This document shows, in pieces, positions 1-6,920 of a stretch of DNA of 12,769 bases; the stretch's first letter is position 1; the number at the start of each line of letters is the position of its first letter. The DNA comes from CAYOEV01 sp964403075. Its GTDB lineage: Bacteria > Bacteroidota > Bacteroidia > Cytophagales > Cyclobacteriaceae. Made by a program: the position numbers and the translations under genes. The notes below the pieces were generated by a model, which saw nothing but the letters and a program-made list of their open reading frames with translations, was not told the origin of the DNA and did no database searches. The stretch lies in contig CAYOEV010000043.1 in assembly GCA_964403075.1 (NCBI GenBank), positions 1-12,769 of the forward strand. Direction: 5' to 3'.

Positions 1-1611
1 CTGTGGATGCTCATAGGATTGGAATTCGGACTGGCCATAGGGTCGGATATCTTGAATCGACTGACCAACCTGACAGATGCGTTATTGGGAGATCAGTATT
101 CGATCAATTCTTCGGTTCAGATCATTCGCAAAACGTCGGAGGTTACGCTGGCACAGCTTGAAGATGCTGAATTCTACGACAAGCTGGAACGCGCAAGACA
201 GCAGACCACCGGTCGGGTAGGGCTCCTGTCCAACGTACTAACGCAAGGTCAGGACCTCGTCATGATTGCATCTTTAATTACGGGTGTGGTGGCCTTTGAA
301 CCCTGGCTGATCATCCTGCTGATTGTGTCTATTGTACCTACTATACTCAATGAAATCAAATTCAGTGGCACCAGCTATTCCTTGTCCAGGAGTTGGACCC
401 AGGAACGACGAGAACTGGACTACCTCCGTTATGCCGGAGCCAGTGATGTTACTGCCAAGGAAGTCAAGCTTTTTGGACTGGCTGGCTATCTGGCCGACCG
501 TTTCCAGGACTTGTCCGAACAGTACTATTTGGAAAGTAAAAATCTTGCCCAAAGACGGGCTATTTGGGGTTCTTTTTTTAATGTCGTGGGCACGAGTGCC
601 TACTATGGCGCCTACGTATTCATTGTCCTGCGCACCGTGGCAGGCGTGCTGACACTCGGTGATTTAACCTTTCTTTCCGGTTCTTTCAATCGGTTGAGAG
701 GCAAATTACAAGGGCTATTCACACGTTTCACCGCGATTACCGAAAGGGCATTGTACCTGCAGGATTATTTTGAATTCCTGGATTTAAGTCCGTATCCACA
801 AATGAACGGCACCGTGCACCGTGAAGAGGATAACAAACTGTCATTACCTGATGAAATCCGGGAAGGGTTTGAATTTCGGAATGTGGGATTCAAATACCCG
901 AATACCGAACGTTGGGTGATGCGTGGTATCAGTTTCCAATTGAAGGTGGGTGAAAAGCTTGCGCTGGTTGGTGAAAATGGGGCGGGGAAAACGACCCTCA
1001 TCAAACTCCTTCTTCAGTTTTATGAACCCACTGAGGGAGAAATTCTGCTTGACGGTGTGCCAATCGACCGATTTGACCCCATCGACTATTACCAGCGCTT
1101 TGGGGTCATTTTTCAGGATTTTGTCAAGTTCGATTTGACAGTTCGCGAAAATATTGCCATCGGTGCCATCAGGGCATTACACGATCAACCCCGTATCAGT
1201 GATGCAGCCGCCAAAAGCCTGGCCAGTCAGGTAATTGAGGAATTACCGAAAGGGTTCGATCAAAAGTTGGGTAAGCGATTCAGAGATGGCAAAGAGCTCT
1301 CCGGTGGCCAATGGCAAAAAGTAGCAATGGCACGTGCTTACATGAAAGATGCGGATGTACTCATTTTAGACGAGCCAACTTCGGCATTGGATGCCCGTGC
1401 CGAATCGGAGACTTTCAAGCGTTTTATCGCCCTGACCAAAGGGAAAACCGCTGTCATTATCTCCCACAGGTTCAGCACGGTGAGGATTGCCGACCGCATT
1501 TTGGTACTTAAGAATGGTGGGCTGCTGGAGATGGGCACCCATGAAGAATTGATAATGAATGGTCAGCTGTATGCCGAACTCTTCAATTTGCAGGCGGAGG
1601 GGTACAACTGA
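1..1611 (+). CDS. ABC exporter, fused membrane and ATPase domains (5' partial)
   Basis: This is a type IV-fold ABC half-transporter that would act as a homodimer in the inner membrane, moving an unknown substrate outward with ATP. The frame is open to base 1 (Leu-Trp before the ATG at 7). Whole proteins of this kind are about 600 residues and this has 534 from that ATG, so the first one or two membrane helices probably lie upstream and the ATG at 7 is likely internal. Numbered from that ATG, hydrophobic segments lie near 85-115 and 185-220. The ATPase domain runs from about 290 to the end: Walker A GENGAGKTT (322-330), Q-loop Gln370, signature LSGGQ (431-435), Walker B VLILDE (451-456) and switch His487 in ISHR. 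All nucleotide-binding motifs are intact. The family spans lipid, peptide and drug exporters, and nothing here settles the substrate. The gene converges on the next one across 34 bases. Confidence 0.93.
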   Translation: MWMLIGLEFGLAIGSDILNRLTNLTDALLGDQYSINSSVQIIRKTSEVTLAQLEDAEFYDKLERARQQTTGRVGLLSNVLTQGQDLVMIASLITGVVAFEPWLIILLIVSIVPTILNEIKFSGTSYSLSRSWTQERRELDYLRYAGASDVTAKEVKLFGLAGYLADRFQDLSEQYYLESKNLAQRRAIWGSFFNVVGTSAYYGAYVFIVLRTVAGVLTLGDLTFLSGSFNRLRGKLQGLFTRFTAITERALYLQDYFEFLDLSPYPQMNGTVHREEDNKLSLPDEIREGFEFRNVGFKYPNTERWVMRGISFQLKVGEKLALVGENGAGKTTLIKLLLQFYEPTEGEILLDGVPIDRFDPIDYYQRFGVIFQDFVKFDLTVRENIAIGAIRALHDQPRISDAAAKSLASQVIEELPKGFDQKLGKRFRDGKELSGGQWQKVAMARAYMKDADVLILDEPTSALDARAESETFKRFIALTKGKTAVIISHRFSTVRIADRILVLKNGGLLEMGTHEELIMNGQLYAELFNLQAEGYN

Positions 1612-1645
1612 CATTGGTATCTTATGGTGTCTTAAGACTTTCCCC

Positions 1646-2980
1646 TTATGAGATCGTCTCTCTTTCCGAAAATTCGAATCCCATTTTTTCTAGCCTGCTC
1701 AGGAGGGGGCGATAAATGGAGGCAGTTGTAGGGATGTGCACACCGGTGAGGTCAATTTTATTTTGCAAAATCAGTTCGGTAGTTAAAGCCAGAGGGAGGC
1801 CCACCGATTTGGACATGCCAGTATGGGTACGATCGTCTCCATAGACCACCATGTGCGACTGAATTTGCTTCGAACGTTCACCATCCAGATAGTCAAATTT
1901 GTGCCACATCACGATCATGTCATTGTCTTCGGGATCCAGGGTCCATTTTTTCTCAAGTATATGTTGAAGGATCTCGGCCGGAGTGCCTTGATCTATGCCC
2001 ACGGGAATGTTGTCAAAAATACCGAGCCAATGGAGGCGGTACATCTCCTCGCTTTCCAAACCTAAATTCATGTAATGGGCCAACTTAAGTTCTACCGAAT
2101 CATGGGGATTGAATTGCAAAAAGGCATTAATATATTGCCGGTGGGTCATTTGCCCCACCTGCTCCATTTTGTAGCTGTCGTCCGTGAGGCCAAGCTGAAC
2201 AAAAATATTCCAGGCCTTGCAAAATCCGGGTCTTCGAAGTGTGCCTCTGTAGAGGGTTTGGATGCCCTCCAGTTGGTATACATCGAGGTACTTCAGGCTG
2301 TCCCGATTGGCGTAACCTTCAAAATAACCATGTCCGGGGATGTGGATCAGTTCGGTACGGCTAAAAAGTTTGTGATAGGGAATGTACTTATACCGTCCTT
2401 CCTGAAGGAATTTGACAATGCCTTTACCTGCCAATACCACATTTCGTGGATTCCAGGTGAATTTGTAATGCCAGGGGTTATCCTTTTCCCCGTCATCAGC
2501 CAGCAAGCCGCCGGTAAAGGTTTCAAAGCTTGTCAGGCGTTGTCCTTCAGTTTCCAGTCGATCAATTACCTTCATGGCCGACATGTGATCAAGACCCGGA
2601 TCCAATCCCATTTCCATGAAACACTTGACGCCTTTTTGTTTAAAATCCTTATCCAGTGCCCGGATATCATCGGTTAAATAGGAGGCCGTAAGCAGATGAC
2701 GGCCTATCCCTGCACATGCTGTGGCCACCAGTATATGGAATCGTGCGGGCAGCATGGAAATGACAAGTGAGGCTTCCGCGACTTCTGCCTGAAGCTGGTC
2801 TGCGTCTGTTACGTCAAAGGCAAATACTTCTACCTTTGTGCCGGCTGTTTTTTCCTCCGCAAGGGAGAGATCTCGTTCGCCGATGCGCAGGTGCCAGTTT
2901 TCCTGAGTGCCTTTTTTAATCAAGTAGTCAATGAGAGACGAGGCTGAGCGTCCTGCTCCAAGAAGGAGAATCCTATTCAT
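1646..2980 (-). CDS. Saccharopine dehydrogenase, LYS9-like
   Basis: The protein is 444 residues, close to the fungal saccharopine reductase LYS9. That enzyme interconverts saccharopine with glutamate and aminoadipate semialdehyde using NAD(P). An N-terminal Rossmann fold shows the glycine-rich loop GAGRSAS (8-14). The stretch MGLDPGLDHMSA (124-135), the TGG near 156-158 and DNPWHYKFTWNPR just after it match the conserved core of the LYS9 branch. No signal peptide is present, so it is cytoplasmic. A lysine-ketoglutarate reductase partner is not in the window, so a role in lysine breakdown is inference. Related enzymes such as carboxynorspermidine dehydrogenase share this fold and cannot be fully excluded. 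It lies 99 bases downstream of the YdfG-like gene on the same strand. It may be read through from that operon or have its own promoter, but I found no convincing promoter in the gap. Confidence 0.85.
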   Translation of the reverse strand: MNRILLLGAGRSASSLIDYLIKKGTQENWHLRIGERDLSLAEEKTAGTKVEVFAFDVTDADQLQAEVAEASLVISMLPARFHILVATACAGIGRHLLTASYLTDDIRALDKDFKQKGVKCFMEMGLDPGLDHMSAMKVIDRLETEGQRLTSFETFTGGLLADDGEKDNPWHYKFTWNPRNVVLAGKGIVKFLQEGRYKYIPYHKLFSRTELIHIPGHGYFEGYANRDSLKYLDVYQLEGIQTLYRGTLRRPGFCKAWNIFVQLGLTDDSYKMEQVGQMTHRQYINAFLQFNPHDSVELKLAHYMNLGLESEEMYRLHWLGIFDNIPVGIDQGTPAEILQHILEKKWTLDPEDNDMIVMWHKFDYLDGERSKQIQSHMVVYGDDRTHTGMSKSVGLPLALTTELILQNKIDLTGVHIPTTASIYRPLLSRLEKMGFEFSERETIS

Positions 2981-3079
2981 TGAAAATGGAGGTTTTTAGG
3001 TGATCATTTCGTAAATGGATAGATTAAAGCTATACAACCTTGAAAAGAATGTGTGCCCACTGCCATGTATCCGTGCCAC

Positions 3080-3823
3080 TTATTTCTTTTTGACCAAAGT
3101 GCTAGCGGCCTGATCGGTGGGTAGAATCAGCAGATCAGCAATGTTCACGTGTGCCGGTCGCGACAAGACAAAAGCGATGGTTTCTGCAACATCTTTGGGT
3201 TGTAGTGGCGTGTAGCCCTCATATACCCTTTGGGCTTTTGCTTCGTTTCCTTTAAAGCGCACGATGGAAAATTCTGTTTCCACCAGGCCGGGGTTGATGC
3301 TCGTAATCCTTATTCCATGCACGTGTAGGTCCATGCGCATACCTTTGGTGATGGCGTCTACCGCATGCTTGCTCGCACAGTATACGTTCCCATTCGGATA
3401 AACTTCCAGGCCTGCGACCGACCCAATGTTCACGACATGTCCGGACTTTCGCTCCACCATGCCTGGAATCAACTGCCGGCTGACGTACAGCAGGCCTTTG
3501 ACATTGATGTCAATCATGGCATCCCAATCGTCCAGGCTACCCCGGTTAATGGGGTCAAGACCATGTGCATTACCAGCATTGTTGATAAGTACGTCTACTG
3601 CCTGCCAATCGGCTGTTAGCGATTCCATGGCCTGCTGTACTGCTTCGCGATCCCGCACATCAAAAGACAGTAACTGCACCTCTGTAGGTAATGCTTCTTT
3701 GAGCGCTTGTAATCTTTCCAGGCGACGGCCACAGATGATGAGGCGGTAATTAGATGCCAGCACATGGGCAGTGGCTTCGCCTATGCCGCTGGTGGCGCCG
3801 GTGATCAGGGCGATGGGTTTCAT
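3080..3823 (-). CDS. Short-chain dehydrogenase, YdfG-like NADP 3-hydroxy acid dehydrogenase
   Basis: This classical short-chain dehydrogenase/reductase has 247 residues. The cofactor loop is TGATSGIG (8-15). Arg33-Arg34 after the second strand favour NADP(H). NNAG lies at 81-84, and the catalytic tetrad is Asn107, Ser135, Tyr148 and Lys152. Beyond the generic fold, the run PGMVERKSGHVVNIGS and the late TEFSIVRFKG and PAHVNI segments resemble Escherichia coli YdfG. That enzyme oxidises L-allo-threonine and serine-type 3-hydroxy acids and reduces malonic semialdehyde. The substrate assignment is by family resemblance only. The start codon overlaps the porT stop (TCAT on the plus strand at 3820-3823, i.e. 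ATGA), suggesting translational coupling and placing it last in the tight yidD-to-SDR operon. No link to secretion is evident, and the pairing may just be operon hitch-hiking. Confidence 0.88.
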   Translation of the reverse strand: MKPIALITGATSGIGEATAHVLASNYRLIICGRRLERLQALKEALPTEVQLLSFDVRDREAVQQAMESLTADWQAVDVLINNAGNAHGLDPINRGSLDDWDAMIDINVKGLLYVSRQLIPGMVERKSGHVVNIGSVAGLEVYPNGNVYCASKHAVDAITKGMRMDLHVHGIRITSINPGLVETEFSIVRFKGNEAKAQRVYEGYTPLQPKDVAETIAFVLSRPAHVNIADLLILPTDQAASTLVKKK

Positions 3824-4635
3824 TTTTGTTTTCGGGGACTACGGGGTTTGCTACTTCGGGAAAGAGGTCCGTCCAGTTTACGGGTTTTACCGGTCGATGG
3901 GCCACCTTCGAAAGTGATGAAAAGGCCAATATTATGCATATTTAACTGCTTGAGAGGTGCATTGAAAGGGCTGTTGCTGTCGGCGTCCAGCATGTTGGTG
4001 AGGCCCAGCGAATATCGAATTTCGGGCGAAAACTTGAACAATGGAAAATAGATGTCCATGCCGGCACCAAATTCTAACGAAAGGTTCCATCGTTTGAGTG
4101 CCAACGCATCTCGGGAGATTTCTTCGTCGTCTCGTGCCACTGCCTCAAAAGAAGGATTAATGCCTCCCACCAGGTAGGCGGCATAATTGCCGCGCCGCTG
4201 CGATTTGTATTTCAACAACATCGGGAATTCTACCATCGTTGCATCTTTCAGTTCACGCACCACCGTTTCGTCAGTCAGTCGGTACAATAAGCTGTTTTCA
4301 TAAAATCCCACGGTAGGCAAAATGCGAAAATCCAGGTATTGTAGTAGGTGGAAATTTACCACAAAGCCCAGCTTGAAACCACCCGTATTGCTCGGCACCA
4401 CCGAGTGAAGGGTGTCGAAACCATCTGTGGCATAGGCATCATCGTACAAGGTACGATACCTGGAATTGTGAAGGGAGATGAGAAATCCATAATGGATGAA
4501 CTGATCATCGTACTCCGTCAGGTGCTCACTTGGATTGTTCTGTCCTTTGGCAGGCCAAGAAAGAGCCACTACCAAAAAAACGATTATTTGGTACCGGTGT
4601 ATATGGAGCTGATGCCGAATGTCAATGGCTTGCAT
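3820..4635 (-). CDS. porT: PorT family protein, type IX secretion outer membrane component
   Basis: PorT (SprT in Flavobacterium) is required for T9SS secretion and gliding in the species tested and is thought to be a small outer membrane barrel facing the periplasm. Family landmarks are HYGFLISLHNSRYR (48-61), VEFPMLLKYKSQRRGNY (135-151), a GG pair at 157-158 and FKFSPEIRYSLGLTN (200-214). The mature barrel seems to end at FITFE (239-243). A signal peptide is plausible: a basic/His n-region, core IIVFLVVALSW and cleavage near AKGQ (29-32). No other Met gives a signal peptide, so the start at 4635 is kept although it overlaps ubiE by 52 bases. The ubiE-porT pairing is recurrent in Bacteroidota and supports the call. 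Oddly, residues 244-271 form a tail with nine Lys/Arg and one Asp after the expected last strand. The stop overlaps the next gene's start. Confidence 0.88.
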   Translation of the reverse strand: MQAIDIRHQLHIHRYQIIVFLVVALSWPAKGQNNPSEHLTEYDDQFIHYGFLISLHNSRYRTLYDDAYATDGFDTLHSVVPSNTGGFKLGFVVNFHLLQYLDFRILPTVGFYENSLLYRLTDETVVRELKDATMVEFPMLLKYKSQRRGNYAAYLVGGINPSFEAVARDDEEISRDALALKRWNLSLEFGAGMDIYFPLFKFSPEIRYSLGLTNMLDADSNSPFNAPLKQLNMHNIGLFITFEGGPSTGKTRKLDGPLSRSSKPRSPRKQK

Positions 4636-5312
4636 ACAGTGTCTTTGAAACCTGCGCCCTCAAGTTTAGTTAAAAAATCCTGACCATCCGGAAAGGCTTG
4701 TACAGATTCCGGTAGGTACGTGTAGGCAGAGGCGTCCTTTGAAACCAGACGACCCACCCGGGGCAGGACATGCTTAAAGTAAAATTGGTACAATTGTTTC
4801 ATGGGAAATATTTTGGGCTTCGAGAATTCAAGGATCACCACTTTTCCACCTGTTTTCAAGACACGTCGCATGTCCGCAAGGCCACCGTTCAGATTCTCGA
4901 AATTACGTACCCCAAAAGAAACGATGACCGCGTCGAATTTATTGTCTTCAAATGGTAAACCCTCGGAATCTCCGGACAGCAGTTCGATACGATCATCTAG
5001 CTGGCGTTTTTTAAGTTTTTTTCTGCCAATAGCGAGCATGCCCTCGGAAATATCGACACCGATGACGCGCTCAGGATTCAGACGCAAGGCGGCTATGGCA
5101 AAATCTCCTGTACCAGTGGCGATGTCCAGCAACAACTTCGGTCGATCGTTTTTCAATTGTGCGATGGCTTTTCTCCTCCAATAGTGGTCGATGCCCAGAC
5201 TTAAAAAATGATTCAAAAAGTCGTACTTAGGGCTGATGTTATCAAACATCTCGGCTACCTGTTCTTTTTTGCTTGCTTGCTTTTCTTTATATGGTTTTAC
5301 TTCCATGACCAT
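4584..5312 (-). CDS. ubiE: Demethylmenaquinone C-methyltransferase UbiE/MenG
   Basis: This SAM-dependent enzyme performs the last step of menaquinone synthesis, methylating demethylmenaquinone. Menaquinone is the usual respiratory quinone in Bacteroidota. With the start at 5312 the protein has 242 residues, the normal family length. Visible signatures are MFDNISPKYDFLNHFLSLG (22-40) followed by HYWRRKAI, SAM motif I DIATGTGD (63-70), GVDISEGM (85-92), and RVLKTGGKVVILEFSKP in the second half. The frame stays open upstream to 5513, but that 67-residue extension lies inside the M48 gene's C-terminal coding region and has no family resemblance. The M48 stop and this ATG share a base (TAATG), typical of stop-restart coupling, which supports 5312. 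A second Met at 5306 is a near-equal alternative. The 3' end overlaps porT by 52 bases. Confidence 0.94.
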   Translation of the reverse strand: MVMEVKPYKEKQASKKEQVAEMFDNISPKYDFLNHFLSLGIDHYWRRKAIAQLKNDRPKLLLDIATGTGDFAIAALRLNPERVIGVDISEGMLAIGRKKLKKRQLDDRIELLSGDSEGLPFEDNKFDAVIVSFGVRNFENLNGGLADMRRVLKTGGKVVILEFSKPKIFPMKQLYQFYFKHVLPRVGRLVSKDASAYTYLPESVQAFPDGQDFLTKLEGAGFKDTVCKPLTFGISSIYTGTK

Positions 5313-6553
5313 TAGGTTGCGTAAGTTTTTAGAGCGCGTATCCTTTTTAACAAAGGAGGATGAGAATAGTGCACAAATACATAAGCCGGGTGGGGAGTCA
5401 GGTTGGTGTAATGATCCTGGCTCATTTTTTTTAGGGCGTTGATCATTGGTTGTGCTGCGCTGGTAGTGGCGGCATAGGCATCCGCCTGGTACTCGAATTT
5501 CCTTGAAAGCCAATTTCCAAAAAGGCCCGTAAGGTTCGACAATGGAGAATAGAGAATACCAAAAGCCAACACATTCAAATGGATCGCTGTGATTTCTCCT
5601 CCCATGGCAAAGGATACCGTACTACTAAAAATCATTAACGATAGCAGGTACAGCATACCTCCTGTCAACGGAATACTGATGACCGTTTGTATAAGAATGT
5701 GTTTTTTTTTGTAGTGCCCGACCTCATGGGCAAATACCGCGGTCAACTCATCTGTTTCGTGTTTTTCTATGAGCGTGTCAAATAATACGACTTTCTTTTT
5801 TTTGCCAAGTCCAGTGAAAAAGGCATTCCCCTTGCTGGATCGTTTAGACCCATCCATGACAAACAGGTTTTTCAAAGGGAAATTGACTTTATTGCTGTAC
5901 GCCTCAAGGGCATTTTTCAGTTCACCTGCATCGAGGACTTTGAGTTTGTTAAACAATGGCAGAATCAGCGTGGCGTAGAAGAAGTTGGCAAACAAACTGA
6001 AGGCAATGAGTAGTAGCCAAAAATAAATCCAAAAGTCGCTGCCCACACGATGAACCAGATAGATGAAAGCACTGAGGAGAATCCCGCCAATGATCAGGGT
6101 CAGCACATATCCCTTGATTTTATCCATCCAAAAGGTGGTTGCCGTCGTTTGATTGAAGCCAAAACGAGCTTCGATCACGAAGGTCCTGTACCAGGAAAAG
6201 GGTGTGCCAAGCAGGTCTGAAGCAAAATAAAGGATGCCGAAAAAATAAAGGGTGCTCAGCATATCGAATGGAGCCCAGGATCGAATCCAGGCATCAAGAT
6301 CCCCGAACCAACCGAGCGCGATGGCCGAGAAAGTAATTGTAAATGTGATAGAGGAAGTAACGGTACCAAATCGCGAAAGCGTGCGCTGGTAATGTCGGGA
6401 GGTATTATATTTCTCCTTCTCATACACATCCGCCAACTCAGGCGGAATTGGGTGGGATGCATGCCTGCGGTTGAGGATGTGCAGACACCTTTCCAGGATG
6501 AAGTCAAAGGCAATGATGCCGAGCAATAGCCAGCGTAGTTCTTGTGGATTCAT
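5312..6553 (-). CDS. M48 family membrane metallopeptidase, Ste24/CAAX protease 1 type
   Basis: This 413-residue zinc protease embedded in the inner membrane belongs to peptidase family M48A, whose model is yeast Ste24. The zinc site is complete: HEVGH (276-280) within VFAHEVGHYKKKH, and the third ligand Glu354 in FEYQADAYA. The substrate-edge motif SSKGNAFFTGLG precedes the zinc helix as in Ste24. Several hydrophobic spans are visible, including helices near residues 4-20, 65-85, 95-115, 150-205 and 290-345. Bacteria lack the a-factor prenyl pathway, so the substrate is unknown. In yeast Ste24 also clears proteins stuck in translocons. The start is 2 bases downstream of the yidD stop and the stop shares a base with ubiE, so it is co-transcribed with both. 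HtpX is a shorter relative, and the length and N-terminal helices favour the Ste24 branch. Confidence 0.92.
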   Translation of the reverse strand: MNPQELRWLLLGIIAFDFILERCLHILNRRHASHPIPPELADVYEKEKYNTSRHYQRTLSRFGTVTSSITFTITFSAIALGWFGDLDAWIRSWAPFDMLSTLYFFGILYFASDLLGTPFSWYRTFVIEARFGFNQTTATTFWMDKIKGYVLTLIIGGILLSAFIYLVHRVGSDFWIYFWLLLIAFSLFANFFYATLILPLFNKLKVLDAGELKNALEAYSNKVNFPLKNLFVMDGSKRSSKGNAFFTGLGKKKKVVLFDTLIEKHETDELTAVFAHEVGHYKKKHILIQTVISIPLTGGMLYLLSLMIFSSTVSFAMGGEITAIHLNVLAFGILYSPLSNLTGLFGNWLSRKFEYQADAYAATTSAAQPMINALKKMSQDHYTNLTPHPAYVFVHYSHPPLLKRIRALKTYAT

Positions 6554-6555
6554 AG

Positions 6556-6789
6556 TTATTTTTTAGCATCCGGTACGGGATCAAATCCATGACCACCCCA
6601 CGGATGGCATTTGCTGATTCGTTTAAGTGTAAGCCAGCCTCCCTTGATAGGACCATGTTTTAAAATAGCCTCCTTGCCATACTGCGAACAAGTAGGTACA
6701 AATCTACAGGTACTTGGAAATAGGGGAGAAAGGGCATACTGATAAATGTAAATGGGTATCAAAAACAAACCTTTCAGTAACTTGCGCAT
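6556..6789 (-). CDS. yidD: Membrane protein insertion efficiency factor YidD
   Basis: YidD is a small membrane-associated protein that assists YidC/Sec-dependent insertion of inner membrane proteins. The 77-residue product has the whole family core: N-terminal hydrophobic/amphipathic helix (about 5-20), LSPLFPSTCRFVPTCSQYG (20-38) with Cys28 and Cys34, EAI, and the C-terminal KCHPWGGHGFDPVP. Length is normal for YidD without the longer C-terminal tail of some proteobacterial forms. In many bacteria yidD lies between rnpA and yidC, but neither is here. Instead it is the promoter-proximal gene of a minus-strand operon, two bases before the M48 protease start. It is divergent from the Omp85-like gene across a 131-base gap. 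Confidence 0.95.
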   Translation of the reverse strand: MRKLLKGLFLIPIYIYQYALSPLFPSTCRFVPTCSQYGKEAILKHGPIKGGWLTLKRISKCHPWGGHGFDPVPDAKK

Positions 6790-6863
6790 GCGGCAAAACT
6801 ATTGCTGTCCGCATCCTTACACAACATTGATACAATCAGACGTGTCATTTGCCCGTTTTTGTT

Positions 6864-6871
6864 CAAATTTA
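6864..6871 (-). promoter_or_regulatory. Possible -7 element for the yidD operon
   Basis: On the minus strand this reads TAAATTTG, an exact match to the Bacteroidota -7 consensus TAnnTTTG. It lies about 75 bases before the yidD start in the divergent gap, a reasonable distance. I do not see a TTTG-type -33 element at the expected spacing, so this is a candidate on one half-site only. Confidence 0.3.
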
Positions 6872-6920
6872 CCCTCCTCATCCCAGCATAGTGTAGTCAG
6901 GTAGCCTTGAAGAAGTATTA

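Noticed and set aside
1629..1638. Palindrome GTCTTAAGAC between the convergent ABC and saccharopine dehydrogenase genes
   Set aside because: It has no loop, low GC and no following T-tract, so it is not a convincing terminator and may be chance.
2075..2677. A 200-residue plus-strand open frame antisense to the saccharopine dehydrogenase
   Set aside because: It is the mirror of a strongly conserved enzyme gene, with no recognisable domain and no own context.
2981..3079. A promoter in the gap before the saccharopine dehydrogenase (TAGCTTTA on the minus strand)
   Set aside because: It has one mismatch to the -7 consensus and no -33 element at a sensible distance, so it is too weak to list.
5313..5513. 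An N-terminal extension of the ubiE frame to 5513 (309 residues in total)
   Set aside because: The added 67 residues lie inside the M48 protease coding region, are low-complexity in character and unlike any UbiE N-terminus. The TAATG junction and normal family length support 5312.
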